DNA from: Mesorhizobium loti | GTDB lineage: Bacteria; Pseudomonadota; Alphaproteobacteria; Rhizobiales; Rhizobiaceae | Assembly: GCF_001510895.1 (NCBI RefSeq) | Contig: NZ_LPWA01000099.1 | Coordinates: forward strand, 1 to 64,000 | Direction of reading: 5' to 3' | Length of the DNA: 64,000 bases | Shown: positions 1 to 7,630 of the stretch, in pieces | How positions within the stretch are numbered: the first letter of the stretch is position 1 | Layout: each line of letters opens with the position of its first letter | The notes under the pieces: generated by a model | What the model was told of the DNA's origin: nothing | Database searches by the model: none | What the model saw: the letters and a program-made list of their open reading frames with translations, nothing else | Position numbers and translations under genes: made by a program

Positions 1-70
1 TTTCCTGGAATTGCTTTTTTCTCTACCGCAATTCCGGACGAAACACTACGCACTTTTCCTGGAATTGCGA
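1..70. repeat. Intergenic inverted-repeat element (GCAATTCC family)
   Basis: Arms GCAATTCC (28-35) and GGAATTGC (61-68) flank an A/C-rich centre. The end of a preceding copy (TTTCCTGGAATTGC) occupies positions 1-14. The same arms recur in compact form at 58534-58553. From memory this is a common non-coding intergenic repeat type in rhizobial genomes; no gene is seen here. Confidence 0.55.
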
Positions 71-123
71 TGGAGGCCGCCGCGCAAGGCGAAGGCCCCC
101 GGCCTCGCCTGCGCCGCTGCCGA

Positions 124-495
124 TCAGGCGGCCTGCGGCCGCCGCATCCTCTCGACGAGAGCCTGCCGGGCCGGGCCGGCGAGCGGCCTGTCCATGGTTA
201 GCAGGCCGTCGAGCAGAGCGAGGAGCTCACGCGCTGCGGACGACTTGCAGGAGTAGTAGACCATCTGGCGGTCGCGGCGGGTATCGACCAGGCCAAACCT
301 GCGCAGTTTGGCCAGATGCTGGGAGAGTGCGGACTGGCTGAGTTCTACCTTGTCGGCCAGCGTGCCGACCGACAGTTCGCCCTCGGCCAGATAGTTCATG
401 ATGAGCAAACGCTTCTCGTTGCCCATCACCGCAAGAAAGGCTGCCGCGCTTTCTGCGTTGGCGGTAAGTTTCTTCGTCACCATCGATTTCCCCAT
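124..495 (-). CDS. ArsR-family winged-helix regulator (NolR-like)
   Basis: This is a 123-residue protein with a single ArsR-type winged helix at about residues 20-90. The recognition helix reads LSQSALSQHLAKLRR and is followed by a wing with TRRDRQMVYYSC. The pattern resembles rhizobial NolR/BigR-type repressors, but there is only one Cys in the wing, so a BigR-style disulfide switch is not supported. Met at 495 is chosen because GGAAGAG lies about 7 bases upstream; ATGs at 501 and 483 are alternatives. Longer upstream reading in this frame has no protein-like character. The effector is unknown. Confidence 0.8.
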   Translation of the reverse strand: MGKSMVTKKLTANAESAAAFLAVMGNEKRLLIMNYLAEGELSVGTLADKVELSQSALSQHLAKLRRFGLVDTRRDRQMVYYSCKSSAARELLALLDGLLTMDRPLAGPARQALVERMRRPQAA

Positions 496-917
496 GTTCA
501 TGCTCTTCCGAGGCCATGGGGGCAATGGCTTCAGAATTCCAGAGCATTTGGTGGACCTGCTCCGACACGGAATCGGAACCTGCCCTGCTTCTTTGTTCGA
601 CCAAGATCCCGTCGTAACCCGGTTGCCACCACGTCGGGATATTGGCCTCGGACAGCGAGCGCCGCGTTGTTGCGTGACGCAAGTTGGCGCAGACTCGGAA
701 TAATTCCGCGCCGCTAATGAATACCAGCGCTTCGTTGTTTCTGCAACTATATAGCGAAGACAGGCACGACTGCCGCCGACTCCAGAGTCTCGCCTAGGGA
801 CAACGTGGGCCGCGCGGAACGCGCCGTCGCCATTTTCCAAGACTCACCCTGCATCCGGAATTCGTGATAATATTAGCCGGAGCACGAAAAGGGGGACAAA
901 GGCTCGAGGAGAAAGCC
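496..917. other. Intergenic region, no gene seen
   Basis: These 422 bases separate the divergent ArsR-type regulator and the small gene at 918. Open frames crossing it are low-complexity shadows. It should hold promoters for both flanking genes, but no convincing -35/-10 pair or operator could be picked out by eye. Confidence 0.5.
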
Positions 918-1115
918 ATGTCCGCTATTTCACGAAACACGTTCACACCCGCCGAGACGGCCCTGTTTGGGCGCGTCTTCGAGAGCGGTCGCGTTGTCGG
1001 GGAAACCGAAGAGCAGAAGGAAGCGCGCGCCTCGCGCATCATCGCGAACTACATGGCCGGCATCACCGACGAGGCGGAACTCGTCGAACTGTCCCGCAAG
1101 CCGCTCGGGAGATAG
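918..1115 (+). CDS. Small hypothetical protein (65 aa)
   Basis: An acidic, helical 65-residue protein (MSAISRNTFTPAETALFGRV...). Start at 918 is supported by GAGGAGA seven bases upstream; the longer frame from 864 has no ribosome site. It has no signal peptide, membrane segment or recognised domain. Function unknown. Confidence 0.55.
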   Translation: MSAISRNTFTPAETALFGRVFESGRVVGETEEQKEARASRIIANYMAGITDEAELVELSRKPLGR

Positions 1116-1238
1116 CGCGGGACCATGCCCACGCTGCTCACATCCTGTTGAAATATCGGGATGAAACCTGCCGGGCAGTTGCGCGTTTCTCTTCCGCTCA
1201 ACGCATCAGGGCGATCACAACGCATCAGGGGTTTCGCG

Positions 1239-1484
1239 ATGATCCAGGGATGGTTTTCCAGGCCGGTCGAAGTCGCCGTCGGCGTGGCAGGCTCGATCCG
1301 GCATATTTCCAACGCGCAGCAGGCCGTCGAATTGCTGACGGGCCAGTGGCGCGACGCCGGCAGCGCGCAGCATGGCGCGGCGCTGCGCGCCTGCCGCCGG
1401 GCTATGAGCGGCGACGTTCCGGCCGACAATGCCAGGGAAGCCTTCATCAGCGCCGCGCGCGAAGCGCATGTGCTGGTCGAATAG
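1239..1484 (+). CDS. DUF982 domain protein
   Basis: This 81-residue protein has the DUF982 layout: an N-terminal W-F-x-x-P-V strand, a middle A-x-x-x-L-x-x-x-W segment (AVELLTGQW), a short helix ACRRAM, and a C-terminal AREAFISAAREA helix. DUF982 proteins are small, present in many copies in Mesorhizobium and Rhizobium, and have no known function. Met 1239 aligns with the other two copies in this window (2148, 42189). Cytoplasmic by appearance. Confidence 0.75.
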   Translation: MIQGWFSRPVEVAVGVAGSIRHISNAQQAVELLTGQWRDAGSAQHGAALRACRRAMSGDVPADNAREAFISAAREAHVLVE

Positions 1485-1625
1485 GCACTCATTTCGGCAG
1501 GCCTACCGGTAGAAGAGCCACAGAAGCACCAACACCGCGAACACTGCCGGAGAGAGCAGGATTGCGGCCCGCAAAACGCACATGACCAGGTAGAGCGGAG
1601 TCGACATGCCTGGCGGTGCCGACAC

Positions 1626-1811
1626 CTATCGGTTGCGCAAATTGAGGGGTCGGTTGCGCGGATTGACGGGAGGCCGACGCGCCGGCCGAAACCGGTTCTT
1701 GCGATCCGCTTCTGCGTGCAAACGGCTTTGCTGTGCCTCCTCATAGAGCCCGAAAGCGGTGGCCATCAGCGTGGCGGCGGTCATGGTGGATGCAAGCACG
1801 ACGATCAGCAT
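1626..1811 (-). CDS. Possible small membrane protein (61 aa)
   Basis: Residues 1-22 form one hydrophobic segment (MLIVVLASTMTAATLMATAF), followed by a strongly basic Arg/Pro-rich tail. It could be a small anchored protein or a chance frame; the purine-rich stretch before the ATG is only a weak ribosome site. No family recognised. Confidence 0.35.
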   Translation of the reverse strand: MLIVVLASTMTAATLMATAFGLYEEAQQSRLHAEADRKNRFRPARRPPVNPRNRPLNLRNR

Positions 1812-2147
1812 GAGAGGTCTTCCCGCGTTTCAACGGCATGTCGGATCTGATTATCGCTGCGGACGCCGATGCAGCCAGTGACTTTGGTCACATGTTTTTT
1901 TGAGCGGCGCGCCAAGCCATGTCTCGATGGGGCGCATGTTCCCGGTGGGAGCGCACGTGCCCGGGGGAATGTGTCCGGCCCGTAGGCCGGTTCCGCGCGG
2001 CGCATCGCCGATTTCAAAAATTCTTCGGAACATTATCGACGGTGGATGGTTACGCCCGGGTCCGCAATCATCCCGGACCTGCATCCATCGGGCGCCTGCC
2101 GGCGCCGCTGCCTGATCAAAACCACCACCATACGAACGGAGGATGTG
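1812..2147. other. Intergenic region upstream of DUF982 gene
   Basis: These 336 bases contain no gene I can support. An imperfect inverted pair built on ATGTTCCCGG and CCGGGGGAATGT lies near 1936-1975 and could fold into a hairpin in a leader transcript. Confidence 0.35.
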
Positions 2148-2390
2148 ATGAACGACGTCTGGTTTTCCGAGCCGGTCGTGATCGATTTCCAGCCAAGCGG
2201 ACAACACAAGGTCTCAAGCTGCTTCGAGGCAATCGAATGTCTCGACCAGTGCTGGCCAAGACGGGCGCGCGACCGCGCCTGGCGGTCGGCAAACCGTGTC
2301 TGCCGCGACGCGCTCGACGGCTTGAGAAGTCCCGTCGAAGCCCGCAAAACCCTGCGCAAGGCGGCGAAGGCCGCCGGCCTGCTGAGCTAG
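2148..2390 (+). CDS. DUF982 domain protein
   Basis: An 80-residue second DUF982 copy: VWFSEPVVI strand, conserved AIECLDQCW segment, then VCRDALDG and a basic helix ending in AGLLS. The start at 2148 has CGGAGG seven bases upstream. It diverges strongly from the copy at 1239, so this is an old paralogue rather than a recent duplication. Function unknown. Confidence 0.8.
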   Translation: MNDVWFSEPVVIDFQPSGQHKVSSCFEAIECLDQCWPRRARDRAWRSANRVCRDALDGLRSPVEARKTLRKAAKAAGLLS

Positions 2391-2845
2391 AGTTCCACTC
2401 AATTCCGGATGGAAAACAGCACCCTCCGGATCGCTTAGAGTTGCCCCTGGCAAATGCCCCTTGGCAGCCCGCGACCCGAGAAAATTTCGGAACATTGCAG
2501 CCGTCGACCGGTTTCTCCCCTGTAGTCAATTGACTACAGGGTTCCAGACCCAAGCCGAGCCCGTTCCGGCCTCCCATCGCCGGGGCGGGCTTGATTTTGG
2601 GCAGCGTGCACCGCGCCGGCCCAGCGCGGAAAACCGCGGCGACCGACGCATACTCGGAGCGTTCAGAACGCATCCCACGGGATACATGAAAACGTCGGTC
2701 GCTGGGCTTCGGGACGCCTGTTGTTCAGGCCCTTTCATTTTCAGCGCGTCGGACGTTCGCGTTCAACGTCAAGGCCGGGTCGTGATGAACGAGCGGTTAC
2801 TATCCACAGGCTGCCCGACCGACCCGGACCGTTTCGGCACTTCGT
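2391..2845. other. Intergenic region with a perfect 22-bp palindrome
   Basis: This 455-base stretch lies downstream of a + gene and downstream of a - gene, so promoters are not needed here. No credible coding frame was found. A perfect palindrome spans 2519-2540 (centre CAATTG, half-site CCTGTAGTCAA). Confidence 0.5.
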
Positions 2846-3811
2846 TCATCCGAACTCACCAAGCACTTCCGGAAACTGAACCGCCATCGCCCCCTCGTCC
2901 GCCTGCCGGGCGTAGATTTCATGCATCTTCCTGCCGTCGTATCTGGCGCGGCGGCGTTGGACGTCCTTGCCGAAGAGGCCTGCAACGACATCGAAACGCC
3001 GGAGGAAGCGCTTGATCACGCCACGTTCGAACGGCACACGCTGCTCGAAGGGCTTGCCCCAGGGCGTGCCCTTTGCCAGATCGCGCCAGATCTTAAGCGC
3101 GTCGAGTTCCACCCCAACCTGGTTGCCCCATGGCTTGCCACCCGCGAAATGTCGGGCATAGGCCTGGCAGAACCGAAATTCGCTCGTGCCGTTCGACATC
3201 AGATTCCAGTTCGGGTGCATCGTCTGCCATTTACCCTCGAAGACGATGTTGAGCGCATTCTGATCGTTCATCTGCCCGTCGACGGCGAGCTTGCGGGCCT
3301 GCTTCAACACGTCCTGCTCGCGCACCGGCGGCATGTTGAAGACGATAATGCCGGCATTGAAATAGGGCGCGCCCGGCTGCATCGACATCTCCTTCCGGTA
3401 GCCCGGGCGGAAATACATGTAGTCGTCGTGGGCCGCCAGCAAGGGCGCATGAATTGGCTGGTCCACCAGATCGGCTATGTCGCGGTTGAACAGCACATCG
3501 CAGTCGATATGGGCGATGCGATCGTAAGCCGCGAATTCCGGAAACTGGTCGGCGAACAGCCGGATGAAGGTGGCGACGTTCCCCGGCCGAAAACGGTAGC
3601 CGGAGTTGGCCATGACGTTCGTCACGTCGACGATCCGGATGCGGCCTTTCAGCAAGCGATCGGCAACGCCGATATCGTCCTTGCTTGCTCCGACATGCAT
3701 GATGAAGCCAGGCGTCGCCTTGCGCGACACATCCAGTATTCTGCGAGCCGCCAGGCAGGCGTAGCGAAAGTATTTGGCATCTGCCGCCAGAAAGAAACAC
3801 GAATTGGTCAT
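2846..3811 (-). CDS. Glycosyltransferase family 8-like protein
   Basis: A 321-residue GT-A fold transferase. Visible family features are the DxD metal/nucleotide-sugar motif DCD at residues 103-105 in HIDCDVLF, the acceptor-side FNAGIIVFN motif at 151-159, and NDQNALN at about 182-188. It should transfer a sugar from a nucleotide donor, probably onto a surface glycan, because the next upstream genes encode a hexapeptide acetyltransferase and an FkbM methyltransferase on the same strand. Met 3811 is chosen because GT8 homology starts there (TNSCFFLAADAKYF); the gap to the upstream gene is 19 bases. Donor and acceptor are unknown. Confidence 0.8.
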   Translation of the reverse strand: MTNSCFFLAADAKYFRYACLAARRILDVSRKATPGFIMHVGASKDDIGVADRLLKGRIRIVDVTNVMANSGYRFRPGNVATFIRLFADQFPEFAAYDRIAHIDCDVLFNRDIADLVDQPIHAPLLAAHDDYMYFRPGYRKEMSMQPGAPYFNAGIIVFNMPPVREQDVLKQARKLAVDGQMNDQNALNIVFEGKWQTMHPNWNLMSNGTSEFRFCQAYARHFAGGKPWGNQVGVELDALKIWRDLAKGTPWGKPFEQRVPFERGVIKRFLRRFDVVAGLFGKDVQRRRARYDGRKMHEIYARQADEGAMAVQFPEVLGEFG

Positions 3812-3830
3812 TCGCAACCGTCGTTGTAAC

Positions 3831-4418
3831 CTATTTCGTTGCGGCATCGGCCGCGAAATGCTTCTCGATGAAAGTCTCGATGGGACCGGTGAGGGCGCCG
3901 GCCTCCCTTTTGATCTTATCGTCGTCCCACTCCCACCATCGGATAGCCAGCAGCTTCGAGACAACATCTTCCGAGAAGCGGTATCTGATCAGTCGGGCCG
4001 GAGACCCGCCGACGATCGCATAGGGCGCCACGTCCCTGGTGACCACGGCCCCGGCGCCGACCACCGCACCGTCGCCGACGGCCACCCCTGGCAATACTAT
4101 GGCGCCGTGGCCGATCCAGACGTCATTGCCAATGGTGATGCCGCCTGGCTTGCCGCCATTCCCGATCGGCTCGGGCTGCTTCAGTATCCGGCTGTGGATC
4201 GGAAATGAAGTGGCGCTGTCGGTCTGATGCTGACCGGAGCACATGAAAAGCACTTCGCCGGCGACCGAGCAGAAGGCTCCCACCTTCAACGGCGCTTGCT
4301 TCGACGGGAACAGAACCTTTCGCCACGTCACGCCGTAAGTGTGGCGGCCGATGGCTACATCCTCCGGCAATTTGGAGCGAGCATCCCTCAGCCATCTGGA
4401 AAATATAGACACTTGCAC
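3831..4418 (-). CDS. CatB-type hexapeptide acetyltransferase
   Basis: A 195-residue left-handed beta-helix acyltransferase of the xenobiotic/CatB group. It shows hexapeptide repeats ([20 protein letters not shown]... at 97-130), the family's catalytic loop with GQHQTD (His64), and the closing signature IVGGSPAR at 135-142. Such enzymes acetylate sugars or antibiotics with acetyl-CoA; here the neighbours point to glycan O- or N-acetylation. GTG at 4418 is the likely start. It sits between FkbM and GT8 genes in one same-strand cluster. Confidence 0.82.
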   Translation of the reverse strand: MQVSIFSRWLRDARSKLPEDVAIGRHTYGVTWRKVLFPSKQAPLKVGAFCSVAGEVLFMCSGQHQTDSATSFPIHSRILKQPEPIGNGGKPGGITIGNDVWIGHGAIVLPGVAVGDGAVVGAGAVVTRDVAPYAIVGGSPARLIRYRFSEDVVSKLLAIRWWEWDDDKIKREAGALTGPIETFIEKHFAADAATK

Positions 4419-4495
4419 AGCCCCCGCTCTCAGCCCCTCCGCGATCTAGCAGCAGATGAGCCAACCCATAACCCCTCGAGATTCGCCGCCTGAGA

Positions 4496-5158
4496 TCAGC
4501 CCCAGCCGAGGTCGATATTGTTGATGCCCTCTCTGCCGATGCGGTCGCGAAGCGCGGCGATCCTGTTGGCCAAATCCTGCGACAGTCTTTCGTGCGTCTC
4601 TACCAGAACATGACCGATGGACCGATAGATGCCGTCATTGAGCATGGACTCGATGCATTCCGCCTCGGCACCCTCGATGTCCATCTTGACGACGGCAATA
4701 GGTTCTCCCAGCCCTTTCAGAAACTGCACCAGATCGATCGCCTCGACTTCAATGGCGCGGCCGTCCGCGTGCTCGGGCACCTCGAACAGAGACGACCACT
4801 CCGTCATGCGAACATTTTTTTGCGTGTCCGGCCTCTGGTAAAGGGTCGCCGTCCTGGCGGCCCCGCCTACGGCTTTTGCAATGATCGTTACCCGCTCGTC
4901 ATTGCCGAACCGGTCCCTCAAGATCTTGAGGGCCGTAGGGTCAGGCTCAAAGGCGACTACCTTCATGCCGTAGCTGAGAGCATGCCGGGTTACATCGCCT
5001 ATATTGGCTCCGAGGTCGATGAAAAGGCCATGGCGCGGAAGGGATTTCATCAGTTGATGAAAATCGAACTCAGCCTGCCTCTTCGGGCGTGGCGGACGAT
5101 GCCATCTGCGGTACAGATGCCAGCGCAATATAAATTCGAGATAACTTTCCTGTAACAC
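4496..5158 (-). CDS. FkbM-family SAM methyltransferase
   Basis: A 220-residue class I methyltransferase. The SAM-binding motif I is FIDLGANIGDVT (46-57), followed by the acidic EPDP at 71-74 and the FkbM-typical VVKMDIEGAEAE segment near 157-168. FkbM proteins O-methylate sugars or polyketides; in this cluster a sugar of a surface polysaccharide is the likely substrate (inference). The start is GTG at 5158. It leads the gene group FkbM-acetyltransferase-GT8. Confidence 0.85.
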   Translation of the reverse strand: MLQESYLEFILRWHLYRRWHRPPRPKRQAEFDFHQLMKSLPRHGLFIDLGANIGDVTRHALSYGMKVVAFEPDPTALKILRDRFGNDERVTIIAKAVGGAARTATLYQRPDTQKNVRMTEWSSLFEVPEHADGRAIEVEAIDLVQFLKGLGEPIAVVKMDIEGAEAECIESMLNDGIYRSIGHVLVETHERLSQDLANRIAALRDRIGREGINNIDLGWG

Positions 5159-5253
5159 CCCGAAGCCCCCGCCCCTTCGGCGCGGATATACTGAGCGCTG
5201 CGCGCGTCATCAAGCATGCAATTCCTCAATCGCCGCGTTTCTCCCGCCTTGGA

Positions 5254-5560
5254 TCAGGCGTTCAGTTCCTCGGCGGCGGCGATCACTTCGGAAACGATCG
5301 CTTGCACGTCGTCATCGACGGTTCGGTGGTTGACGAGCAGGCGCGCAGCGCGAACTGGCCGCCGATCGTCGCGTTCGACGGACAGACGCGGCCGCCCGCC
5401 GCCCTGCGCTTGAGGGTGGCGGCGTTGTCCCTGGCGCGGTAGCGAAAGCAGACCGCGCATAGTGCAACAGGCGCCAGCAAGTTCCAGTTCCGGGCCGTGC
5501 CAGCGGTGTTGCCCTCCTTGCCCGGGAGCGAAGCACCGCCGCCGATCCCGCAGGAATTCC
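5254..5560 (-). pseudogene. Remnant of a PLP-dependent amino-acid decarboxylase, C-terminal end
   Basis: Several frames read in turn give the typical C-terminus of aromatic-L-amino-acid/glutamate-type decarboxylases. GPELEL comes in one frame, APVALCAVCFRYRA in the next, and LLVNHRTVDDDVQAIVSEV, up to the stop at 5254, back in the first. The catalytic N-terminal domain is absent and multiple indels separate the pieces, so this is a decayed fragment rather than a single-base error. It lies in the accessory stretch next to the tRNA-Arg scar. Confidence 0.6.
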
Positions 5561-5788
5561 TTCGTTCGTAAGCCGCGCAAGGTCGTATTGTTCAATTCAG
5601 ACTTGGGTCGCATATGTCGCAGGACTGCAGGTCCATTTCCATATGCCATGCAGTCAAAGTATTATTCAGTGGGCGAAAGTATCGGGGATGCATCGACAAC
5701 CACGTTCGGTGGTCAGCCGTTGTCGGATGTCCGCACCGGCGGCCTCCAATCGGTGTATTTGTGTCGCCGAAGCCGGGGGTTCTTGGGA

Positions 5789-5995
5789 ATGACCTACGTC
5801 GTCAGTGTATTCGAGACGTGGTATTGGCAATCCGTCCTTGCCACGAAGGACATGGCCGAAGCATTGGCGCTGGCCAAAGAGATCGGCGACAAGGGGCGCG
5901 TCGAGCGGAAGCCGGAACCGGATACGCCTTGGACCGGCGCGGCCCGCAGAACGTCATGCATGTCCCCCGCCAATGATCGGTGGGCCAAGGCCTGA
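5789..5995 (+). CDS. Small hypothetical protein (68 aa)
   Basis: The reading TYVVSVFETWYWQSVLATKDMAEALALAKEIGDKG looks protein-like: a strand followed by an amphipathic helix. ATG 5789 is preceded by a G-rich stretch. The C-terminal 20 residues are Cys/Arg-rich and may be a chance extension. No domain recognised. Confidence 0.35.
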   Translation: MTYVVSVFETWYWQSVLATKDMAEALALAKEIGDKGRVERKPEPDTPWTGAARRTSCMSPANDRWAKA

Positions 5996-6074
5996 GCGTT
6001 TCGACCGGCGATCGCGTCTCGGCCTCTTGCGCCTTCGCCATAGCGCAACTCGCGCCAAAGCCTGCGTTAGGGTT

Positions 6075-6135
6075 CGATCCCGGCAGGATTCGAACCTGCG
6101 ACCATCGGCTTAGAAGGCCGGTGCTCTATCCAGCT
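6075..6135 (-). repeat. Partial tRNA-Arg copy (att-like direct repeat)
   Basis: These 61 bases are identical to 6886-6946, the discriminator, 3' acceptor strand, T arm, anticodon arm (anticodon TCT) and part of the D arm of the intact tRNA-Arg. Beyond 6135 the D stem and the 5' acceptor strand no longer match, and the CCA is missing (AAC instead), so this copy cannot make a tRNA. Its position on the 3' side of the intact tRNA is what site-specific integration into a tRNA 3' end leaves behind. Confidence 0.75.
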
Positions 6136-6158
6136 AAGATATCGCCGGCCGGCCAAGC

Positions 6159-6467
6159 TCATGCGGCGTGAAAGGTCGGAATGGCGCTTACGTCCACTTC
6201 CCGTTCGGCGTGCCAAGCATCATGGGCGGCCTGCATTCGAAGCCAGATGGCTGCGCCATCGCCAAACATCTTTCCAAGCCGCGCCGCGACGGCCGGCGAG
6301 ACCGGCTTCCGCTCGCGGGTAATGTCATAAAGCTGCTGCCGAGAAATGCCGAGCAGCCTGGCAATCTCCACCTTGGTCTTTCCGGTCGCCGGGATGATCT
6401 CCTCAAGCAGCGCCCCCGGGTGGGACGGGCAGCGCTCAATCGGACGCTTCGGCTTGTGCTCGCTCAT
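6159..6467 (-). CDS. higA: HigA-type antitoxin, XRE helix-turn-helix
   Basis: A 102-residue antitoxin. The N-terminus HPGALLEEIIPATGKTK is the HigA/VapI hallmark, followed by a Cro/C1 helix-turn-helix (EIARLLGISRQQLYDITRER) and VSPAVAARLGKMFG. It should neutralise the HigB toxin encoded just upstream and repress their shared promoter. The start at 6467 lies 26 bases after the higB stop. The pair is confined between the intact tRNA-Arg and its partial copy. Confidence 0.9.
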   Translation of the reverse strand: MSEHKPKRPIERCPSHPGALLEEIIPATGKTKVEIARLLGISRQQLYDITRERKPVSPAVAARLGKMFGDGAAIWLRMQAAHDAWHAEREVDVSAIPTFHAA

Positions 6468-6493
6468 AAACCGACTTCTCCAATCTGTCCGCC

Positions 6494-6772
6494 TCAGTGA
6501 TATTGCTCGAAGTCGACGCGGGCGGCGTCCTTGCCGTCGAATTCGAATGTGATGCACCACGGGCCATTCACATGGACCGTGTAGCGGGTCGGATCGAAGC
6601 CCTTCAAAGCGTGAAAATCAAAACCTGGCAGGTTCATGTCTTCCGGCCGTTCCGACACTTCGAGACGGTCAAGCCGGACAAGGATACGCTTATGCATCTT
6701 GACGTCGATCTTCCCGGTTTTCCCGGTTGAGAACAGGTCCGCCAGCGCCTTGTTCTTGAACGACTTGATCAT
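6494..6772 (-). CDS. higB: HigB-type RelE-superfamily mRNA interferase toxin
   Basis: A 92-residue toxin. It starts IKSFKNKALADLFSTGK, then has RLDRLEVSERPEDMNLPGFDFHALKG and the terminal strands YTVHVNGPWCITFEFDGKDA and VDFEQYH, all characteristic of HigB ('plasmid maintenance killer'). Family members cleave mRNA on translating ribosomes. Toxin-before-antitoxin order is normal for higBA. The chosen ATG (6772) sits about where transcription from the promoter at 6778-6806 would begin, so the message may be almost leaderless. Confidence 0.9.
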   Translation of the reverse strand: MIKSFKNKALADLFSTGKTGKIDVKMHKRILVRLDRLEVSERPEDMNLPGFDFHALKGFDPTRYTVHVNGPWCITFEFDGKDAARVDFEQYH

Positions 6773-6777
6773 GTCGA

Positions 6778-6832
6778 CATGTAAGCAGATAGCATACACA
6801 TGTCAAGATTTTGTAAGCAGACAGCGTACACA
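6778..6832 (-). promoter_or_regulatory. higBA promoter with duplicated 20-bp operator-like repeat
   Basis: On the minus strand a perfect TTGACA (-35, 6801-6806) is followed after 17 bases by a weak -10 (TACATG, 6778-6783). Two near-identical 20-bp direct repeats (GTAAGCAGATAGCATACACA and a two-mismatch copy) lie at 6781-6800 and 6813-6832, spaced 32 bases apart on either side of the -35. They are likely binding sites for HigA autorepression. Confidence 0.65.
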
Positions 6833-6882
6833 GATCCGACAATGTCAGAGACGCTACCGCTTGAGGGTTTGGAATGCGAAAA

Positions 6883-6959
6883 TGGCGATCCCGGCAGGAT
6901 TCGAACCTGCGACCATCGGCTTAGAAGGCCGGTGCTCTATCCAGCTGAGCTACGGGACC
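6883..6959 (-). tRNA. tRNA-Arg (anticodon TCT)
   Basis: A complete 77-base cloverleaf: acceptor GGTCCCG/CGGGATC with one G-U pair, D arm AGCTCAGCTGGATAGAGC, anticodon arm CCGGC-CTTCTAA-GCCGG (anticodon TCT, reading AGA), T arm CGCAGGTTCGAATCCTGCC, and encoded CCA. A 61-base copy of its 3' part lies about 0.8 kb further along its own strand. Confidence 0.95.
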
Positions 6960-7016
6960 GTTGGCCGGCCGGGGCCGGCTGATGCCACTTACGCCGAGGG
7001 GCGCTCGACCTGAGGG

Positions 7017-7320
7017 TTAGTGCGTCCAGGGCGTCCTGCGGTCATAGCGGAAATTGTCCGAATAGGAATCTGCCGACGCTTCGTCTCCTTCGGTCCTCAA
7101 CGCGGAAGGCGATGCCCTGTTTCTCGGCGTAAGCCACCGCCTCTTCCTTCGTGTCGAAGGTGAGCCGCACCTGGCTCAGCATGTCGCCCGAAGTGGTGTA
7201 GCCCATCAGCGGGTCGATCTTCTTGCGCTGGGCCGGATCGAACTCCAGCACCCAGTGGCCGGTCTTGGCCTTGCCGGACTGCATCGCGGTTTTGGCTGGG
7301 CTGAAAATGCGCGCGGACAT
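7017..7320 (-). CDS. ETC complex I subunit (NDUFS4-like), frameshifted as read
   Basis: A short accessory subunit of respiratory NADH dehydrogenase, about 100 residues. The frame from 7320 gives SARIFSPAKTAMQSGKAKT...HWVLEFDP..., the conserved middle DPLMGYTTSGDM and EEAVAYAEKQGIAFRV. The conserved end (SYSDNFRYDRRTPWTH then stop at 7017) is present but one frame over, so one extra base lies near 7065-7090. The intact ends argue for an indel rather than decay. Read without correction, the protein ends at 7042 with a wrong tail. Confidence 0.85.
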
Positions 7321-7630
7321 GACCACCTCGTTGCCGCCCGACGACCGGGCACCTCTTTCGCGGCGCGCGTCCGACAAGCCGGGTTGGAGCCGAGGCCGCG
7401 CGCCAACCCGTCAATACTGTGCAACGGCGCCGCCCGCAAGCGGCGATGGCCCGGCGGTGGTCACGGCCGGCAAGTGGTCATGGCTGATATGGCGGGAACC
7501 TCGCGCCGGCCCGGACATTAACGGAAGGTCAGGCGACCAGCCGGCCGCCCCGGCCATTGGATGACGCTTGCAAGGCCGCCGAGGTCGCAATGCGTCGCCA
7601 TTCCCCGTCAACAAGCCTGGACACTCCGCC
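7321..7630. other. Intergenic region, no gene seen
   Basis: About 310 bases between divergently transcribed genes. Open frames here are GC-rich shadows. Promoters for both flanking genes are expected, but none is clear by eye. Confidence 0.4.

Noticed and set aside
2116..2673. A 185-residue minus-strand frame over the DUF982 gene
   Set aside because: It lies antisense to a gene with a clear family match and a good ribosome site, and is Arg/Pro-rich without a domain.
6800..6982. Open frame reading GRIRTCDHRLRRPVLYPAEL across the tRNA-Arg (and its copy near 6061-6171)
   Set aside because: This peptide is the plus-strand translation of a tRNA gene, a frequent false gene call.
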